This document shows, piece by piece, positions 44,652 through 56,400 of a stretch of DNA of 64,000 nucleotides. Under the pieces are notes generated by a model. That model was given only the letters and a program-made list of their open reading frames with translations. It searched no databases and was not told the DNA's origin. Origin of the DNA: Hypomyces perniciosus (lineage: Eukaryota > Ascomycota > Sordariomycetes > Hypocreales > Hypocreaceae); NCBI GenBank assembly GCA_008477525.1, contig SPDT01000003.1:372001-436000 (forward strand), given 5' to 3'. The translations under genes were made by a program, and so were the position numbers. Position 1 is the stretch's first letter; each line of letters begins with the position of its first letter.

Positions 44652-45418
44652 TTATTTCTCCTTCTTCGCCTTGGCACCCTTGACCTTTGCCGTTCCGCGC
44701 AGGGTCTTCTGTCGGTTCTTGCGCTGCTTGCCTGTAGTGCCAGTTGTGTCAGCCATGTTTCCAACATCGCACAGGGATGGAGCTCATTCAACAACGGGGC
44801 GACGACGGAAGGGGACGTACGCTGTTGTCTGCTAGCACGCTCGGGCTTGGTGGCCAGTCCAACCCGGATCAGTCGGTACTTGGGCTCGAACTTCTTAAGG
44901 GCCTCGGGGGAGTCGTAGATAAGAGCGAAGCCGGTGGTCTTGCCACCACCGAACTGGGTGCGCAGGCCGAAGACCTGGACCTGCTCCTTCTGGGCCTTGT
45001 ACAGGCTGCCCAGCTTCTCCTGGAGCTCAGTCTTGGAGATGTTGGCACGACCGGGGTGGAGGATGTCACTACGCGTTGAACAATCAGCGCACGTTCTCTC
45101 TCATGCTGTCAAATCATCTCCTTCTCGCGTTCCATGCTCCTGCTCGTCCTCGTCCTCCTCCCCCTGTCTCCAATCCAGTCGAACGTCCAATTCGTCAGGG
45201 AGACGCTCGCAGAAAAACATGTTCGCCGTGGCTGGATGGATGGAGTGGAGGGGGTTATGGCCGGAGGGAGACAGAGATTCGAGATGTCGACGCGAAATGA
45301 ACGAAGGAGGCGGCGCGGGGAGGGCTTTCACTCACACGACCATCTGCTTGCGGCCCAGCAGAGGGTTGCGGATGAACTTGCGGGTTCGCAGAGTAACGGG
45401 AGCGTCGTTGTCCGCCAT
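44652..45418 (-). CDS. rps24: 40S ribosomal protein eS24 (S24)
   Basis: Three exons (45418-45336, 45068-44821, 44731-44652) give 136 residues, the normal length. The sequence begins [20 protein letters not shown], continues over intron 1 with [15 protein letters not shown], and has [20 protein letters not shown], followed by a basic C-terminal tail ([18 protein letters not shown]). It is a structural protein of the small ribosomal subunit. The first intron is 267 nt, far longer than any other intron in this window, which is common for ribosomal protein genes. The upstream region contains a tandem repeat shared with the divergent methyltransferase gene. Confidence 0.96.
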
Positions 45419-45892
45419 GTTTGCGGTGTTGTGATGGTCTCTGTGGGAAAGTGTCAAAGGAGAGACTCGGCGGATGGCGTCGTTGTCGGTCGTGGGTGAA
45501 AGGGCTCGCCGCAAAACTAAACCGGGGCTGCGAAAATTCCGAGTATCCAGTGTCGCTTAGCCTTGGGTCCCAAACCCTAAGAAAATTGCAGGGATTGTGT
45601 GTGGTCCAAAAACTGGCGTGTCACGGAGAAGAGGAGGTGCACTGGTCAGCGGTTAATGCTCGGCTTTTCGAGCACCACCACACAACCCCTCCATTGTGTC
45701 CCCACCATTCAAGGTGGTGCACAAGGTGGTGCACAAGGTGGTGCACAAAAACTGGTGCACAAAAACCGGTACACCAGAGGGGAAGAATTAGCATGATTGT
45801 AGGCAGGGTAGGCAGGTATATACTCAAGGTAGAACTGGCACCATCATGCCAGCATCCTATCAAGAATCGGATTTTTTACTTGGCCATTAGAT
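45419..45892. promoter_or_regulatory. Divergent promoter of rps24 and EFM3-like genes
   Basis: A 474 bp region between two divergent start codons. The part near rps24 holds AAACCCTAA-like and GGGTCCCAAACCC words at 45565-45585. The part near the methyltransferase holds the tandem GTGCAC repeat listed separately. Confidence 0.55.
45711..45774. repeat. Tandem repeat of a 12-14 bp unit containing GTGCAC
   Basis: Three perfect 12 bp units (AAGGTGGTGCAC) are followed by two 14 bp units (AAAAACTGGTGCAC and AAAAACCGGTACAC). Each of the first four units carries the palindrome GTGCAC. The array lies 120-180 bp upstream of the methyltransferase start. Confidence 0.9.
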
Positions 45893-46980
45893 ATGGAGCG
45901 GCCTTGGAAACGACAAGTAAATCGATTCTGTCGCCAATATCTCCAGCTGGAGCCGAGCCTTGACTTCCCACAAGCGGAATATCTGAAACTCTCAGAGGTC
46001 CAGGAAGCCATCTACACCAGGCTGTTTGCTGATGGATCCCTCCCCAATGGCGGACCTCCTGCAAGATATCAGGTGAGGGCTCTGAAGCAGTTGGTCGCCG
46101 AGATTGAGGCCAGCATCGATGACTGGCACGAGTATGTAAGTCGCGTAACACGAGTGGCATCAGCCAGTCCTAATTGCAGCCCCATTCTGGCGAGGTCCTT
46201 CTGACCTGGGCGCAGGACGTGTCGGATGACCTCATATCCTCCCTGTCTATCCTCGTGTCTACGCCTCCTCCAAGCGAGGCCGATTCCGTCCAGCAAAAGT
46301 GCCATGTCATTTACCATCTCTCCGCATTGCCAAGTGATGAAGCTCACATCGCTCTGCTCGAGAATCGCTCCCTCATCTCCGCTGGTGGCACAACGGGACT
46401 CCGAACCTGGGAGGCTGCACTTCACCTAGGACAATTCCTGTGTCACAACCAATCTCTTATCGAGGGGAAACACATCTTGGAGCTGGGGACGGGCACCGGG
46501 TATCTTTCCATTCTCTGTGTCAAGTACCTCCAATCGGCCCATGCTATCGCATCAGATGGCTCTGACGATGTTGTCAATAACCTCCTGGAGAACATCTCCA
46601 TCAACCAATTCCAAGGCTCAAACTGCGTAGCTCCCATGAATCTCATGTGGGGTCAAGCGCTCGAGGAGGGACAGTGGGATAACGGGCGGCCTGTCGATGT
46701 TGTCCTTGGAGCTGACATCACGTATGATTCAAGTGTGATTCCCTCACTTGTTGGGACACTGCTAGATCTGTTCGGGCTGTACCCCCGGGTTGAAGTACTC
46801 ATCGCGGCGACGCAGCGGAACCTCCAAACCTTCCAGGTGTTCTTGGACCAGTGCCAGCAGAATGACCTCAATGTGGAGGATCTGCCGTTCAAGGTGCCAG
46901 CACGGAGCCGGCAAGAAGGGCCATTTTACAACGACCAAGTCGCCATTCGAATCTGCAAAGTGTCTAATAATAAATCATGA
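45893..46980 (+). CDS. efm3: EFM3/FAM86-type protein-lysine methyltransferase
   Basis: Two exons (45893-46135 and 46180-46980; 44 nt intron GTAAGT..GCAG) give 347 residues. The N-terminal region of about 120 residues is helical. Then comes TGLRTWEAALHLGQFL (the motif before the AdoMet site), the AdoMet-binding loop HILELGTGTGYLSILC, the acidic SDGSDDVV after strand 2, and VDVVLGADITYDSSVIPSL, which corresponds to the (D/E)xxY motif of family 16 methyltransferases. Order and length fit Efm3/FAM86A, which trimethylates a lysine of elongation factor 2. Other family-16 members are possible, but the N-terminal extension favours EFM3. Confidence 0.85.
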
Positions 46981-49900
46981 CGTTGATGACATCAATGATC
47001 ATCTGTTACACTTTCAGTGAGTAGATACATGAATATCAAATTCCAGCCTTCAGGGTAGGCAGTACATAGGATGGTTTTTTGCCTCCCATATAAACTTGTC
47101 GCTAGATTGTAGCAGTATGGTGTAATGCTCAACAAATGTCGTTAATCAGAGTCGAGATGGAGAGCCATGCTTTCATATCATTGGAGACTTCTTACATGGT
47201 TGAAAAGAAGGTCAACAGAAGCTAGGTAGATCACGTCAACGCCATCATTGTTTCGATCCTGGCCGATTATTGGCGCTCCAAGCCATCTAGGGTGTCTCAA
47301 ACATGGTTCTAGGTACGAAGTACTACTGGATGTGGGGGGTCTGGGCGATGAAGTCATGGACTGAAGCCAAAGTCTGGGGAAATAAGACAAACCCAACACA
47401 GCCTTGCATCAGATCAGGCAATCAGGGATGGCACTTTTTGCTTTGTACAGTATGTACATTCATTCACAAACACCGTACGATCTGCACGGAACACGGAGAG
47501 CTGGGGTCTTCCACGCGTACAACGGACATAAGGTGCATATCGTCTCCAAAAATGCAACAGTCCTGGGGCCATTCATACGAGGGCGAGGAAAACAAGCGAG
47601 ACGTCTGCGGGGAAGCGCTTGGCGAATACCTCAGGAGAGTGAGGAGCTGAGAAGCTTCGGGCAGCGCCACCTTTCATCATGACTCCGTCAGGCCTTTTTG
47701 CAGTTCATGCCAACCGAGTTTGGTTGAGGTGTGGCCGTCGAGCCTCTCTCCTGTTGGGTGAGATTGCGGGCTGGCGTTGCTGCAAGCTGATGGCGCAAAT
47801 ATGGGGTAAACGACAGCCTCCGGGCTGTTTTGAACTACCGATGCTTGATCCACGGAAAAGATGGTTGGATCAAATCTGCAGGGGAGGAAGAAAGTCGGTC
47901 GAGCTTTTTGATTCAGACGAGCTCTGGAGAGTTTGACTCGTCCGTGTTTGGTGAAGGATCATCGTTGATCGACGAGGCGACGCGAATGCCCTGAAAAGCT
48001 TGACTCGTCATCACCACCAATTGAATAATTATTCTGAGCGATAAGCTTTTTTCTTCTTTTTGCGGCCGCACTCTTTTCCCCCTTGGTATGCAGATGCAGA
48101 TATGGAGATGCGGAGCAGTATGTGCATTACAACTGTTGGAGCTTATCATTGAGAAAGGTTGCCCAAATTGGGCTATGACAAGGAATGTTCCATTTAATAA
48201 TATTGACGGGACTTTTTGTTTTCTTCTTATGTACTAGTTCTTCGCGGCCCGACTTCCATTATTAGTAGAAGGGTAACATTTAATAATACTACTAATATTA
48301 GGGGTTGAGCACATGACTTTCAACTTGACATAATGCTCGGTGCCATCCATGAGTCTATGCCAAATTTTCCCTCACGCTGGTTTTTTTTTTTTTTTTTTAA
48401 AATAGAAATTGTCGATCTCGTTTCCATTATCGTAATCAACATATTAACTGGGTCTCTGTCACCCCCGTGATATGCCGATCTTGACAAGTGAGCCTTTATC
48501 TTTCTTTTTTTTTTGTCGGAGATGCAGTTGTGAAGAGTCAACAACATACCAAGGTACTATCACGCCTTATCTGCTCCCAGCCCAATTCGTCCGGGTAGGT
48601 ATTATTTTGCTATCTGCTCCGTACAAACTAACGCCTTCCGTCTCTAGCCAATCAAGCTACTACGTAAAATATTTGTAGCCGTTCATCCGTCGTATTGCTG
48701 ATTTGCCGACACCACCCACGATTTGGATTCTGCACTGTGATACGACCACGTACTCGTTGGTTCACACCCACATCGCTGCTATTCTCCGGACCATGATATG
48801 ATAGTAAGCTCCGTACGAAGTATTACTTATCCTCCGTATCTGAGAACCCGTGACCTCCAATGCAGCTCGGTCAAGAACGGCTGATGAAGGCCTCGCCTCC
48901 TCTCGTTTCCTCAATGAAGCACGAGTACTAGGTAGTATCAGCATGTACAAGAACTGTTCAACCACCAATTGTGCGCATCCATATTATTTAATACTACTAC
49001 CTACCACCCCTTCCGCCTCTGGAACCTTGAGAGAAAGATACTAAAACTACGAGTACATACAAACTCCCAGGATCAAGGTACATGGGGCCGGGCAGCTCCG
49101 AGCAACGCTATTGAACAGATCCGTTGAGCGGCTTATTCCAAAAGAACCAAATCAACCCCTAGGCGACCCTAGCCAGCGCTAAACGCCGCCAGCGATTGCC
49201 ATTGCCATCACCATCGCCATCACAACGTGCGGTAGCGCCATCGTGCAACTCGCTCGAACCGCCCTGGAAGCAACCATCCTGGGGCCTCATCTCCTCGCCA
49301 CCGCAAGAAACTCAATATTGCCTGCGCCTACGTAACATCGAACGCTCCTTTTGGCGCCCAAAGCCTGGAAATCAGGCCTTGGCGCAGCAGGCTAGAACCA
49401 GGACAGGCCAGAAGGTTGAATCTAGACCCAAAAATACCGTAACTCTCGACCTCCCGACAACCCCCTCCCTCAGCTGTTCAGCCGTTTCTTATCTGCATGC
49501 ACACAGTATAGAGTACATACTCGTACATACATATTTCATTGACAGCCTGAAGCGATCTGCACCCTACCGTCATAATATTATTTACCTACTTATCTTTTCC
49601 TCCAAAAAAAAAAAAGACAACCGAGCACAATTTCGAATTCTTCATATCGTTCAACTGTGCTGTGCAATCTCGGAAGCTGGCTGGCCTTATCTATTTGTTT
49701 ATTTATTTAAGTCCCGTCACTTCCAACTCCCTTTTTACCCCCACCGTCATTACCGGCCAAACACACGAGTCGTACTGCGGAGCGCACCTACATTAGTAGT
49801 ACATACCGAGTGGTGGTACCTCACCTCTCCCTAGATGTATCTCATACTGTACACACCACACCACACCACCTTGAAGCCAGCCAGTCCGACCACCACCTCC

Positions 49901-50332
49901 TGAAGAAGCTCGCCTGCTTTCTCTCGCCATCTGCTGCATTTCGACTCCTCATACTCATACATCATACTGATCTTACATCCCCAATTCCTCCTTTTCGCCT
50001 TTGCACAACGCTTTCAACTCGGGGAGTTCTTTGCTGCTTTCCCTCAACACGCTGCTTACAAGGGCAAGCCCAAGCAATCTCCCTTTACGCGGTCGCTACG
50101 TACTTTAATATCCGTGGTGGCCCTGTTAGACAACAAGGCGACGCAATAAACCACCACCAACCGACCCCTTTGATCTCGAATTCGCCATCAATCAGCTGCA
50201 TTCTCCTCCCTCATCCTCATCGCCTGCGCAGAGTCAACAACAGAGTCGTGTGTCCGATGGTTTCGTCACAGTTGGGAACAAGAACAATCCCTCGAGCCTA
50301 CCGGTGCTGCCGCTGAAGCAAATCCCCCAACA
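46981..50332. other. Long gene-poor region
   Basis: About 3.35 kb without a gene I can support. It holds a T18 run at 48381-48398, TACTCCGTA-type words near 48618 and 48808, and from about 49440 a pyrimidine-rich, CA-rich stretch that looks like the promoter and a long leader of the gene at 50333. Open frames of 212 residues (49196-49834) and 168 residues (49810-50316) exist there but have leader-like composition and no motifs. Confidence 0.5.
48381..48398. repeat. Poly(T) tract
   Basis: A run of 18 T in intergenic DNA. Confidence 0.85.
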
Positions 50333-50830
50333 ATGGATTCGGATAAAGGTCACAACTACAACTTTGCCCTGCAGAAGTACATACTCCTGCAGGAGCAGCA
50401 CGAACAGCTCTCCAGCAACCTCGAGCAGATTCGCCCACGCAAGTCTTCGACAAGCAGTGTTTCCACCATATCTTCGCCCGCCACCTCGCCCATCCGCTCC
50501 GCCGGCCACGCCCCCTCGACGTCCCCGAGGCGCCACAGTCGCTCGAGTCAGCGCAGGCCCTCTAGGGCACACGCACGATATAGTGGCTGGGAGGACCAGG
50601 AGACCCTCGACACCATCGTCGATGAGGACACCATCTACAAGATCTCCGCCGAGGAGCAGCGCCTGTTCGATGTCAATGAGAGCATCAAGCGCGCCTTGAC
50701 GGAGCTGCTCAACTGCGACATGGTGCGCAATGACATCACGACGCGAATGTGGGCACAGACCCGTCTCATGGAGACCGAGAAAGAGCTTCGATCGGGGCGA
50801 CGGAGGAGGAGCTCCCCCGGAATGGACTGA
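50333..50830 (+). CDS. Small conserved-looking protein, function unknown
   Basis: A single exon of 165 residues beginning MDSDKGHNYNFALQKYILL. A short helix is followed by a serine/arginine/proline-rich disordered part (residues 35-90). The C-terminal 70 residues are helical and charged, with VDEDTIYKISAEEQRLFDV and IKRALTELLNCDMVRNDI, ending in a basic tail. Codon character is good and the leader before it is long and pyrimidine-rich, as for regulated fungal genes. There is no signal peptide or membrane span. I recall similar unnamed proteins in other ascomycetes but no function. Confidence 0.7.
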   Translation: MDSDKGHNYNFALQKYILLQEQHEQLSSNLEQIRPRKSSTSSVSTISSPATSPIRSAGHAPSTSPRRHSRSSQRRPSRAHARYSGWEDQETLDTIVDEDTIYKISAEEQRLFDVNESIKRALTELLNCDMVRNDITTRMWAQTRLMETEKELRSGRRRRSSPGMD

Positions 50831-52086
50831 CTGAATGAATGTCCAGTGGGAATCCAAATACCGCCGCCACTCCTCCATACCCCATTTCTAATCGGTTCCG
50901 CCCGCACTTCCATTCATTCTTAATTCCTTCATCTTGCATGGACAAGGGGCGTTTTATTTGTTTTGTGTTTGGGCACAATGGTCAGCTCCTGGCAGAGATG
51001 TGACAAAAAAGGATTCCTGGAGGGGAAACCAAAAGCAACATGGGAAGCTCTATACTACTACTACCACTATTCTTATTTCTAACTCCTTCGCTCATTGGAT
51101 GAGCCACTCAGGATGTCATCTTGCCGCTGCATTGCATTGCATACGTTATGCATCCAACTGTACATATTCATTCGCTGTGTTTTCTTATGTATGTCTACGC
51201 TGTGGATCGGCGGGTTATTACTATTACGGGACTGGAGCTTTTCGGCTGGGTAAAAGGGAAGCCCATTGCAAGAAGTAACAAGTTTTTCATAGCTCTCTCA
51301 GTATGTGTTTTAGCAGACTGGCAATTCAGTCGCTTAAACCAAATTACTTTATGTGATGCATGTCTACGTATGATCGATCGTATTGGAGTATGTTTTCTAT
51401 GAAGGAACAAATGATGACGTGAAGTACCTTAATTTCTACGTCGTCGAGTGAAAACTTGTTTGCCCTGCACACCAAAACGTGTAGGGTAAGCCGTTGGTTC
51501 TTGGCCAGGCACCAAATCAACAACCACAACGACTGCTCACTTATACATACCTGTAATTCGTAATTGCCTGTAAGTTGTAATTGATGATTGCAGGGATAAT
51601 GACGTATGTGGTTTCGACATTTGGGAGGTCAGTTAATATGTAAGTCGACAGGCACATTGTGTACATACTTCGTACTGCTGTCAATGACATAGCACGCTAA
51701 TACAAAGTACATCAGAGCCAGCCGCTCATGACACAGCCTACGTGTAGATACACCATTTCTGGAGCTACGGTGAGCACTACATGGGGAAATTGGAAGGAAA
51801 ACATCTATTCCATACTTTATTATTACTATTATTATTTGTATTTTATTTTACCTCGAATTTGACAATCAAGAAACACAGTGGTGGCCTCTAGCCTTCGGTT
51901 CTTCCCGCTTCCTGATTGGCCATGTCACTAGTCTTAGTACGAGAGTACATAGGTACATTCAAGACCCACTAGAGCTTCACCTTCGATGATCGCGCGGCGC
52001 GGCTCTTCATACTCTTTCTAACCTTCGCTTTCTTGCGCTGCAGTTGAACAGATATCGGCCACATATTCCCCTTATCATTTGGCATC
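50831..52086. other. Intergenic, no gene recognised
   Basis: About 1.26 kb between two plus-strand genes. It is AT-rich at 51800-51860 and has no coding pattern. The last 100 bp form the promoter of the cyclophilin gene. Confidence 0.5.
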
Positions 52087-53495
52087 ATGTCTGTTCTTCT
52101 CGAGACCAGTGCGGGCGACATCGTCATTGACCTCCTGGTTGATCATGCGCCAAAGCTGTGCGAAAAGTAAGTATCCTCAGTAGCAAGACCCGCGATCCAG
52201 CCTGCATGCTAACAGTCCGTACAGCTTCTTGAAGCTTTGCAAGGTCAAATACTACAATTTCGCACCTATCCACAACGTCCAGAAGAACTTCTCCTTTCAA
52301 ACCGGCGACCCCCCTCGGCCCGCTCTCGAAGAAATCTGATGGCGGCTCTTCAATATGGGGACACTTGTCGGGTGACCCGTCGCAACGCACGTTTCCTGCC
52401 CCCTTTCACCCGAAACTGAAGCACCTAGAGCGCGGGACCGTGAGCATGGCTACAGCGCCATTAGCTTCGGACCCAGACACTCGCATGGCGGCGTCGCAGT
52501 TCATTATTACACTTGGCGACGAGACGGATTTCCTCGATGGCAAAGCGGCGATTTTTGGCAAGGTGGCCGAGGGCTTTGATACCCTGGACAAGATCAACAA
52601 CGCGATTGTTGATGAGAAAGGATACCCCTTCGTTGACATCCGTATTAAGCACACATTCGTTCTGGACGACCCTTATCCCGACCCGCCAGAGCTGAGGGCA
52701 CCGAGCTTAAGTCCACCACCTACGGATGATCAACTAACAACAGTGCGCATTGCCGACGAGGCAGAGCTTCATGAGAATGATGGTGTGGAAGTGGAAGAGC
52801 TTGAGAAAAGACGGAGGGAGAGAGAGGCTAGGGCGCAAGCCTTGACGTTGGAGTTGATGGGCGATCTGCCCTTTGCGGAGGTTAAGCCACCGGAAAATGT
52901 CCTCTTTGTTTGCAAACTCAACCCCGTCACACAATCCGAGGACCTGGAGCTCATATTCGGCCGATTTGGCAAGATTCTGAGCTGTGAGGTCATTCGCGAC
53001 CAAAAGACTGGCAACAGCTTGCAGTACGCCTTTATTGAGTACGATAACAAGAAGTCCTGCGAAGCTGCCTACTTCAAGATGCAGGATGTGCTCATCGACG
53101 ACCGGAGAATACATGTCGATTTCTCGCAGAGTGTTAGCAAGCTATGGAATGTGTGGAAGAGGGGCACGGATGGCAAGGGGAAGAAGGAGTCGCGCGATGA
53201 GCGAGATGATAATAGGGAGCATGGGAGGCAGCGTCGACACAAAGACGAGGATGAGAGAAGGCCGGGCAGAGGCTACAAGGATGAAGCGAGGAGGCATCAC
53301 GGAGATGATCGATCGAGGCATGATCGAGGCGGTAGATATCGCAGTCGTAGCAGGAGCCCGCGACGAAGGAATAGGAGCCGTGACAGACATCACCGACCAA
53401 GGGGCGATGATAGACACAGACCAAGGGATGATGATGGCCATCGACGAAGGGACGATGACCGCGGCCATCGCGATCGGAGAGACAGATATCGATAG
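52087..53495 (+). CDS. cyp6: Cyclophilin-RRM protein, PPIL4/CYP6 type (with one-base frame break)
   Basis: Two exons (52087-52166 and 52225-53495) would give 449 residues. The cyclophilin domain comes first: [31 protein letters not shown] across a short second splice, then FSFQTGDP. The domain continues with SDGGSSIWG and [22 protein letters not shown]. An RRM follows ([21 protein letters not shown] and [19 protein letters not shown]), then an arginine/aspartate-rich RS-like tail. Such proteins are nuclear and linked to splicing and transcription. Odd: the C6 run at 52309-52314, right after QTGD, is one base too long for the frame to continue, although both sides are well conserved. I read this as a probable sequence error. 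Confidence 0.85.
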
Positions 53496-56400
53496 GGTTA
53501 CCAAGGAAATCATTGGAACATTGGAATTATTGGCAACCCTCTCACCTAGCTGCAAAATGAGAGCGTGTTTACAGCGGTGGGCCGCCCGAGGCAAACCGAG
53601 AGGCGTGGAATCATATCAGGTACCTCGACATCTCGAAATCACAGGGTGACGTTGGCGAAAGCGAAGGTTACCGGCATACGACCCCCCGTCATTAATGGAT
53701 CTGCTACCCGCATCGTTAACGCTGTCCCCGTGCTGCATGACACGTTCCCCGCAGATAACGGAGACCAACAACGTCTGTGAGATTGCCGTGGACCTAGTGC
53801 CATAATTTACAAGCACTTACCCGGCTGCTGCACGATGCAGACGCCATTAGACGCCCTGTTTTGACTACCATAGTTGAGTGATTGGTTGTCTTACGGCCAG
53901 ACCAAACACGAGCCTACTGAGCCTCGTAAAGTTTGATGATATTGCTCCTCATGGCTTGGGAGCACACTTCACGGTCTTGCTCCAGGGCAGTGCCAGGCAC
54001 ATCAATGATGTGTACGGGGCACATACCCCGTTGTATGCCAAACGGCTAATACGCCCATCCTGGTGCAGACTGCAAGGAACCTGCTTGTGCCACCAAGACT
54101 TCCTTCTCCATGCAGTTGCTAACTTGAGATGACACCCTTGATGGCGTACCCCCAATCTGCTCTGCCCGTACTCAGGCTGAAGCCTGCGTCCCGATAGAGA
54201 TGGCCGATGAGTGAGGCCCTGACGACAAGCGACCCACCGCTCTCGAAATGCAGCGGCGTTTGAGACAGTTTCAAGGCTATTGTTGACTTAAGTGAGCGAC
54301 TTGTCGAACATGGTCGATTGGCTGTATCCCCTTCCGATGCCAATCTATGTGAGAGAAGAGCATTAACAATCATTGGATTAAGCAGAAGCCATGTAGAAGC
54401 AGCCGCGGGTCCTGTTCCTCCTGACAGCATAGTGTGACTGGACAACGGCGTTATTGCTTCCAGCTGCTAGTCACAACCTGTGTCACAACCTCCTTTTTAC
54501 TCGAGAAAACGAAACAGTAACTGACGAAACTCGCTGGCGTGTGTCACGATGGCGGACCTGTCATTGATGAGCGGCTCAGTGCTCGTTCTAAGCCGCCTGG
54601 TGGTGACCTGGCACAGGACCAAGTAGGACCTGGATGTCTTGAGGAAGCCAAGCGGCCTAGACCCCAGCCATAGCAGATGCATTGCCCTGCGTGCAGAGAT
54701 TTGCTGGCACTCCTCATCGTAGCCTCCTTCGCAACAGGCTGCCATCTTTTCGTGTTCCCCGGCTCGGTCTGCACCATCGCGCACTCCGTTTGACGTGTTT
54801 TCACTCTTTTCTCGACCGCTAGTCTTCTTGACGGTGTAGGAGTTGTCTGTTCCTGGCAGAACCAACCATTTCTTGGGGATCGATAGCCTGACCCATGTCA
54901 AGCCGCCCTGCCGCATTTGTCCAATCGCTTGCTGGTTGAGGTTACACATTCGGCTCGGCACATGCGTGGCAAAAGATGCTCTGGCGGGGGAGGTGGCTGC
55001 AAATTTTTTCTCCATGAGCGGGCTGTTTGTCCAGAGGCATTCTCATGTGTCTTTTTCAAGGGCAGCAAAGTCGGTCTGGAGAATTGCGAAAAGTTGAAGC
55101 TATTTTGGGTACGGAGGAATACTCGTAAGGGGCCAACCAAGCACCATCGACCCACGTGGTGTAACAACCTGGCATGAGAAAGTGAGGTCTTGAAGGAGAG
55201 GACCTTGCAAGGAAGCCCTCCACCTCGAGAGGAAAACAAAACAAATCGGGATTCATTTTGCGCCGCCTGGAGTTGACTGCGTTTGTGGGAGGAGAGTTTG
55301 GCATGTACGGGGTACTATTTGCAAGACTGTCTAATATCTATTACCCCGTGCTTTGAAACAGATGAATTGCTGGACGCATTGGCCACGCAAGGCTCGCATT
55401 CAATAGACGAGTACATACGCAAGCCATGTTTGCTATTTACAGGGCATGCATGACTGGGTGGACGGGCCAACAACAGGCCTTGACACTCAACTCTGTTGGA
55501 TGCCTCAAGCGACAACCAGAGCCGCCAATCTTCAACGGGGCATGTCGGGCGTCCCGATGAGCCTAGTGCTCATGTTTGTCAGTTGATCTGGGCGATCCTG
55601 GCGGTCTAGTGATTGAGGCTCCTCGATGAGTTGACGTGCAGCCGGTGAAGCTGCAGAACCAGGCTCGAACATGGGCCAGGAAATGTTTGGCATCGGTAAG
55701 AGCTACCACATTATGCATGAAAACAAGCTCCAGCCCAAATGCTTGGATGAGACATCGGTGGCAGCAAGACATCCTCACCGCTATCGACTATACGAGTAGA
55801 GAGTCTCCAGCCTGTATGCGAGATGTGTGGTTCCATGAGAGCCAGCCAATCCATTGAGGGTCTCTGTACGGGCTGCATCTCACACTCAGGCCCGCCACTG
55901 GTCATGATTAGAACGAGGATGGTGTGCCTGTGTGTGTGTATCACAGACACAACCTTCAGCCCACTCATCTGCAGCCATGATCGGCATCTCTAACTTGATG
56001 CGTCGTTGCCATGTGCACTGGCTTTACAGGACCAGGCTAAGGCGCTTTCTGGAACGACGCCATCGACTCCCATTCGCCTCTCCATGGAACGTTCTGGCAG
56101 TGCTCCGTACCTGCAGCCGGATCTCATCTCCCCCCACCCAGCCAGACGTTATTCACGCCGTATCTTGTGTGGCTTCTCGCCCAGACCGTCCTCGAGATAG
56201 TTGCAGCACGGATGTGGTGTGTCCGAATGGTAGCCCTGAGAGTGACCTGGCCAGCTCATATGAGCACAGCATAAACGCACATCACATCACCGCTCAATGC
56301 CAACGGAGGAATCAGGGCTCTTACCACGCCTGATGTACACACGCCTCCGAGACCATCTGAACCGGATTCCTGGTACCAGGATCGGTGAAGAAAGGCACGC

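Noticed and set aside
45069..45335. A snoRNA inside the long first intron of rps24
   Set aside because: A C-box-like ATGATTT is present but I found no matching D box or stem.
49196..49834. Plus-strand open frame of 212 residues
   Set aside because: Begins in low-complexity DNA, no conserved motif, and lies in what looks like a promoter and leader region.
54497..55015. Minus-strand open frame of 172 residues in the gene-free region
   Set aside because: No domain, no splice partners and no coding-like composition; treated as chance.
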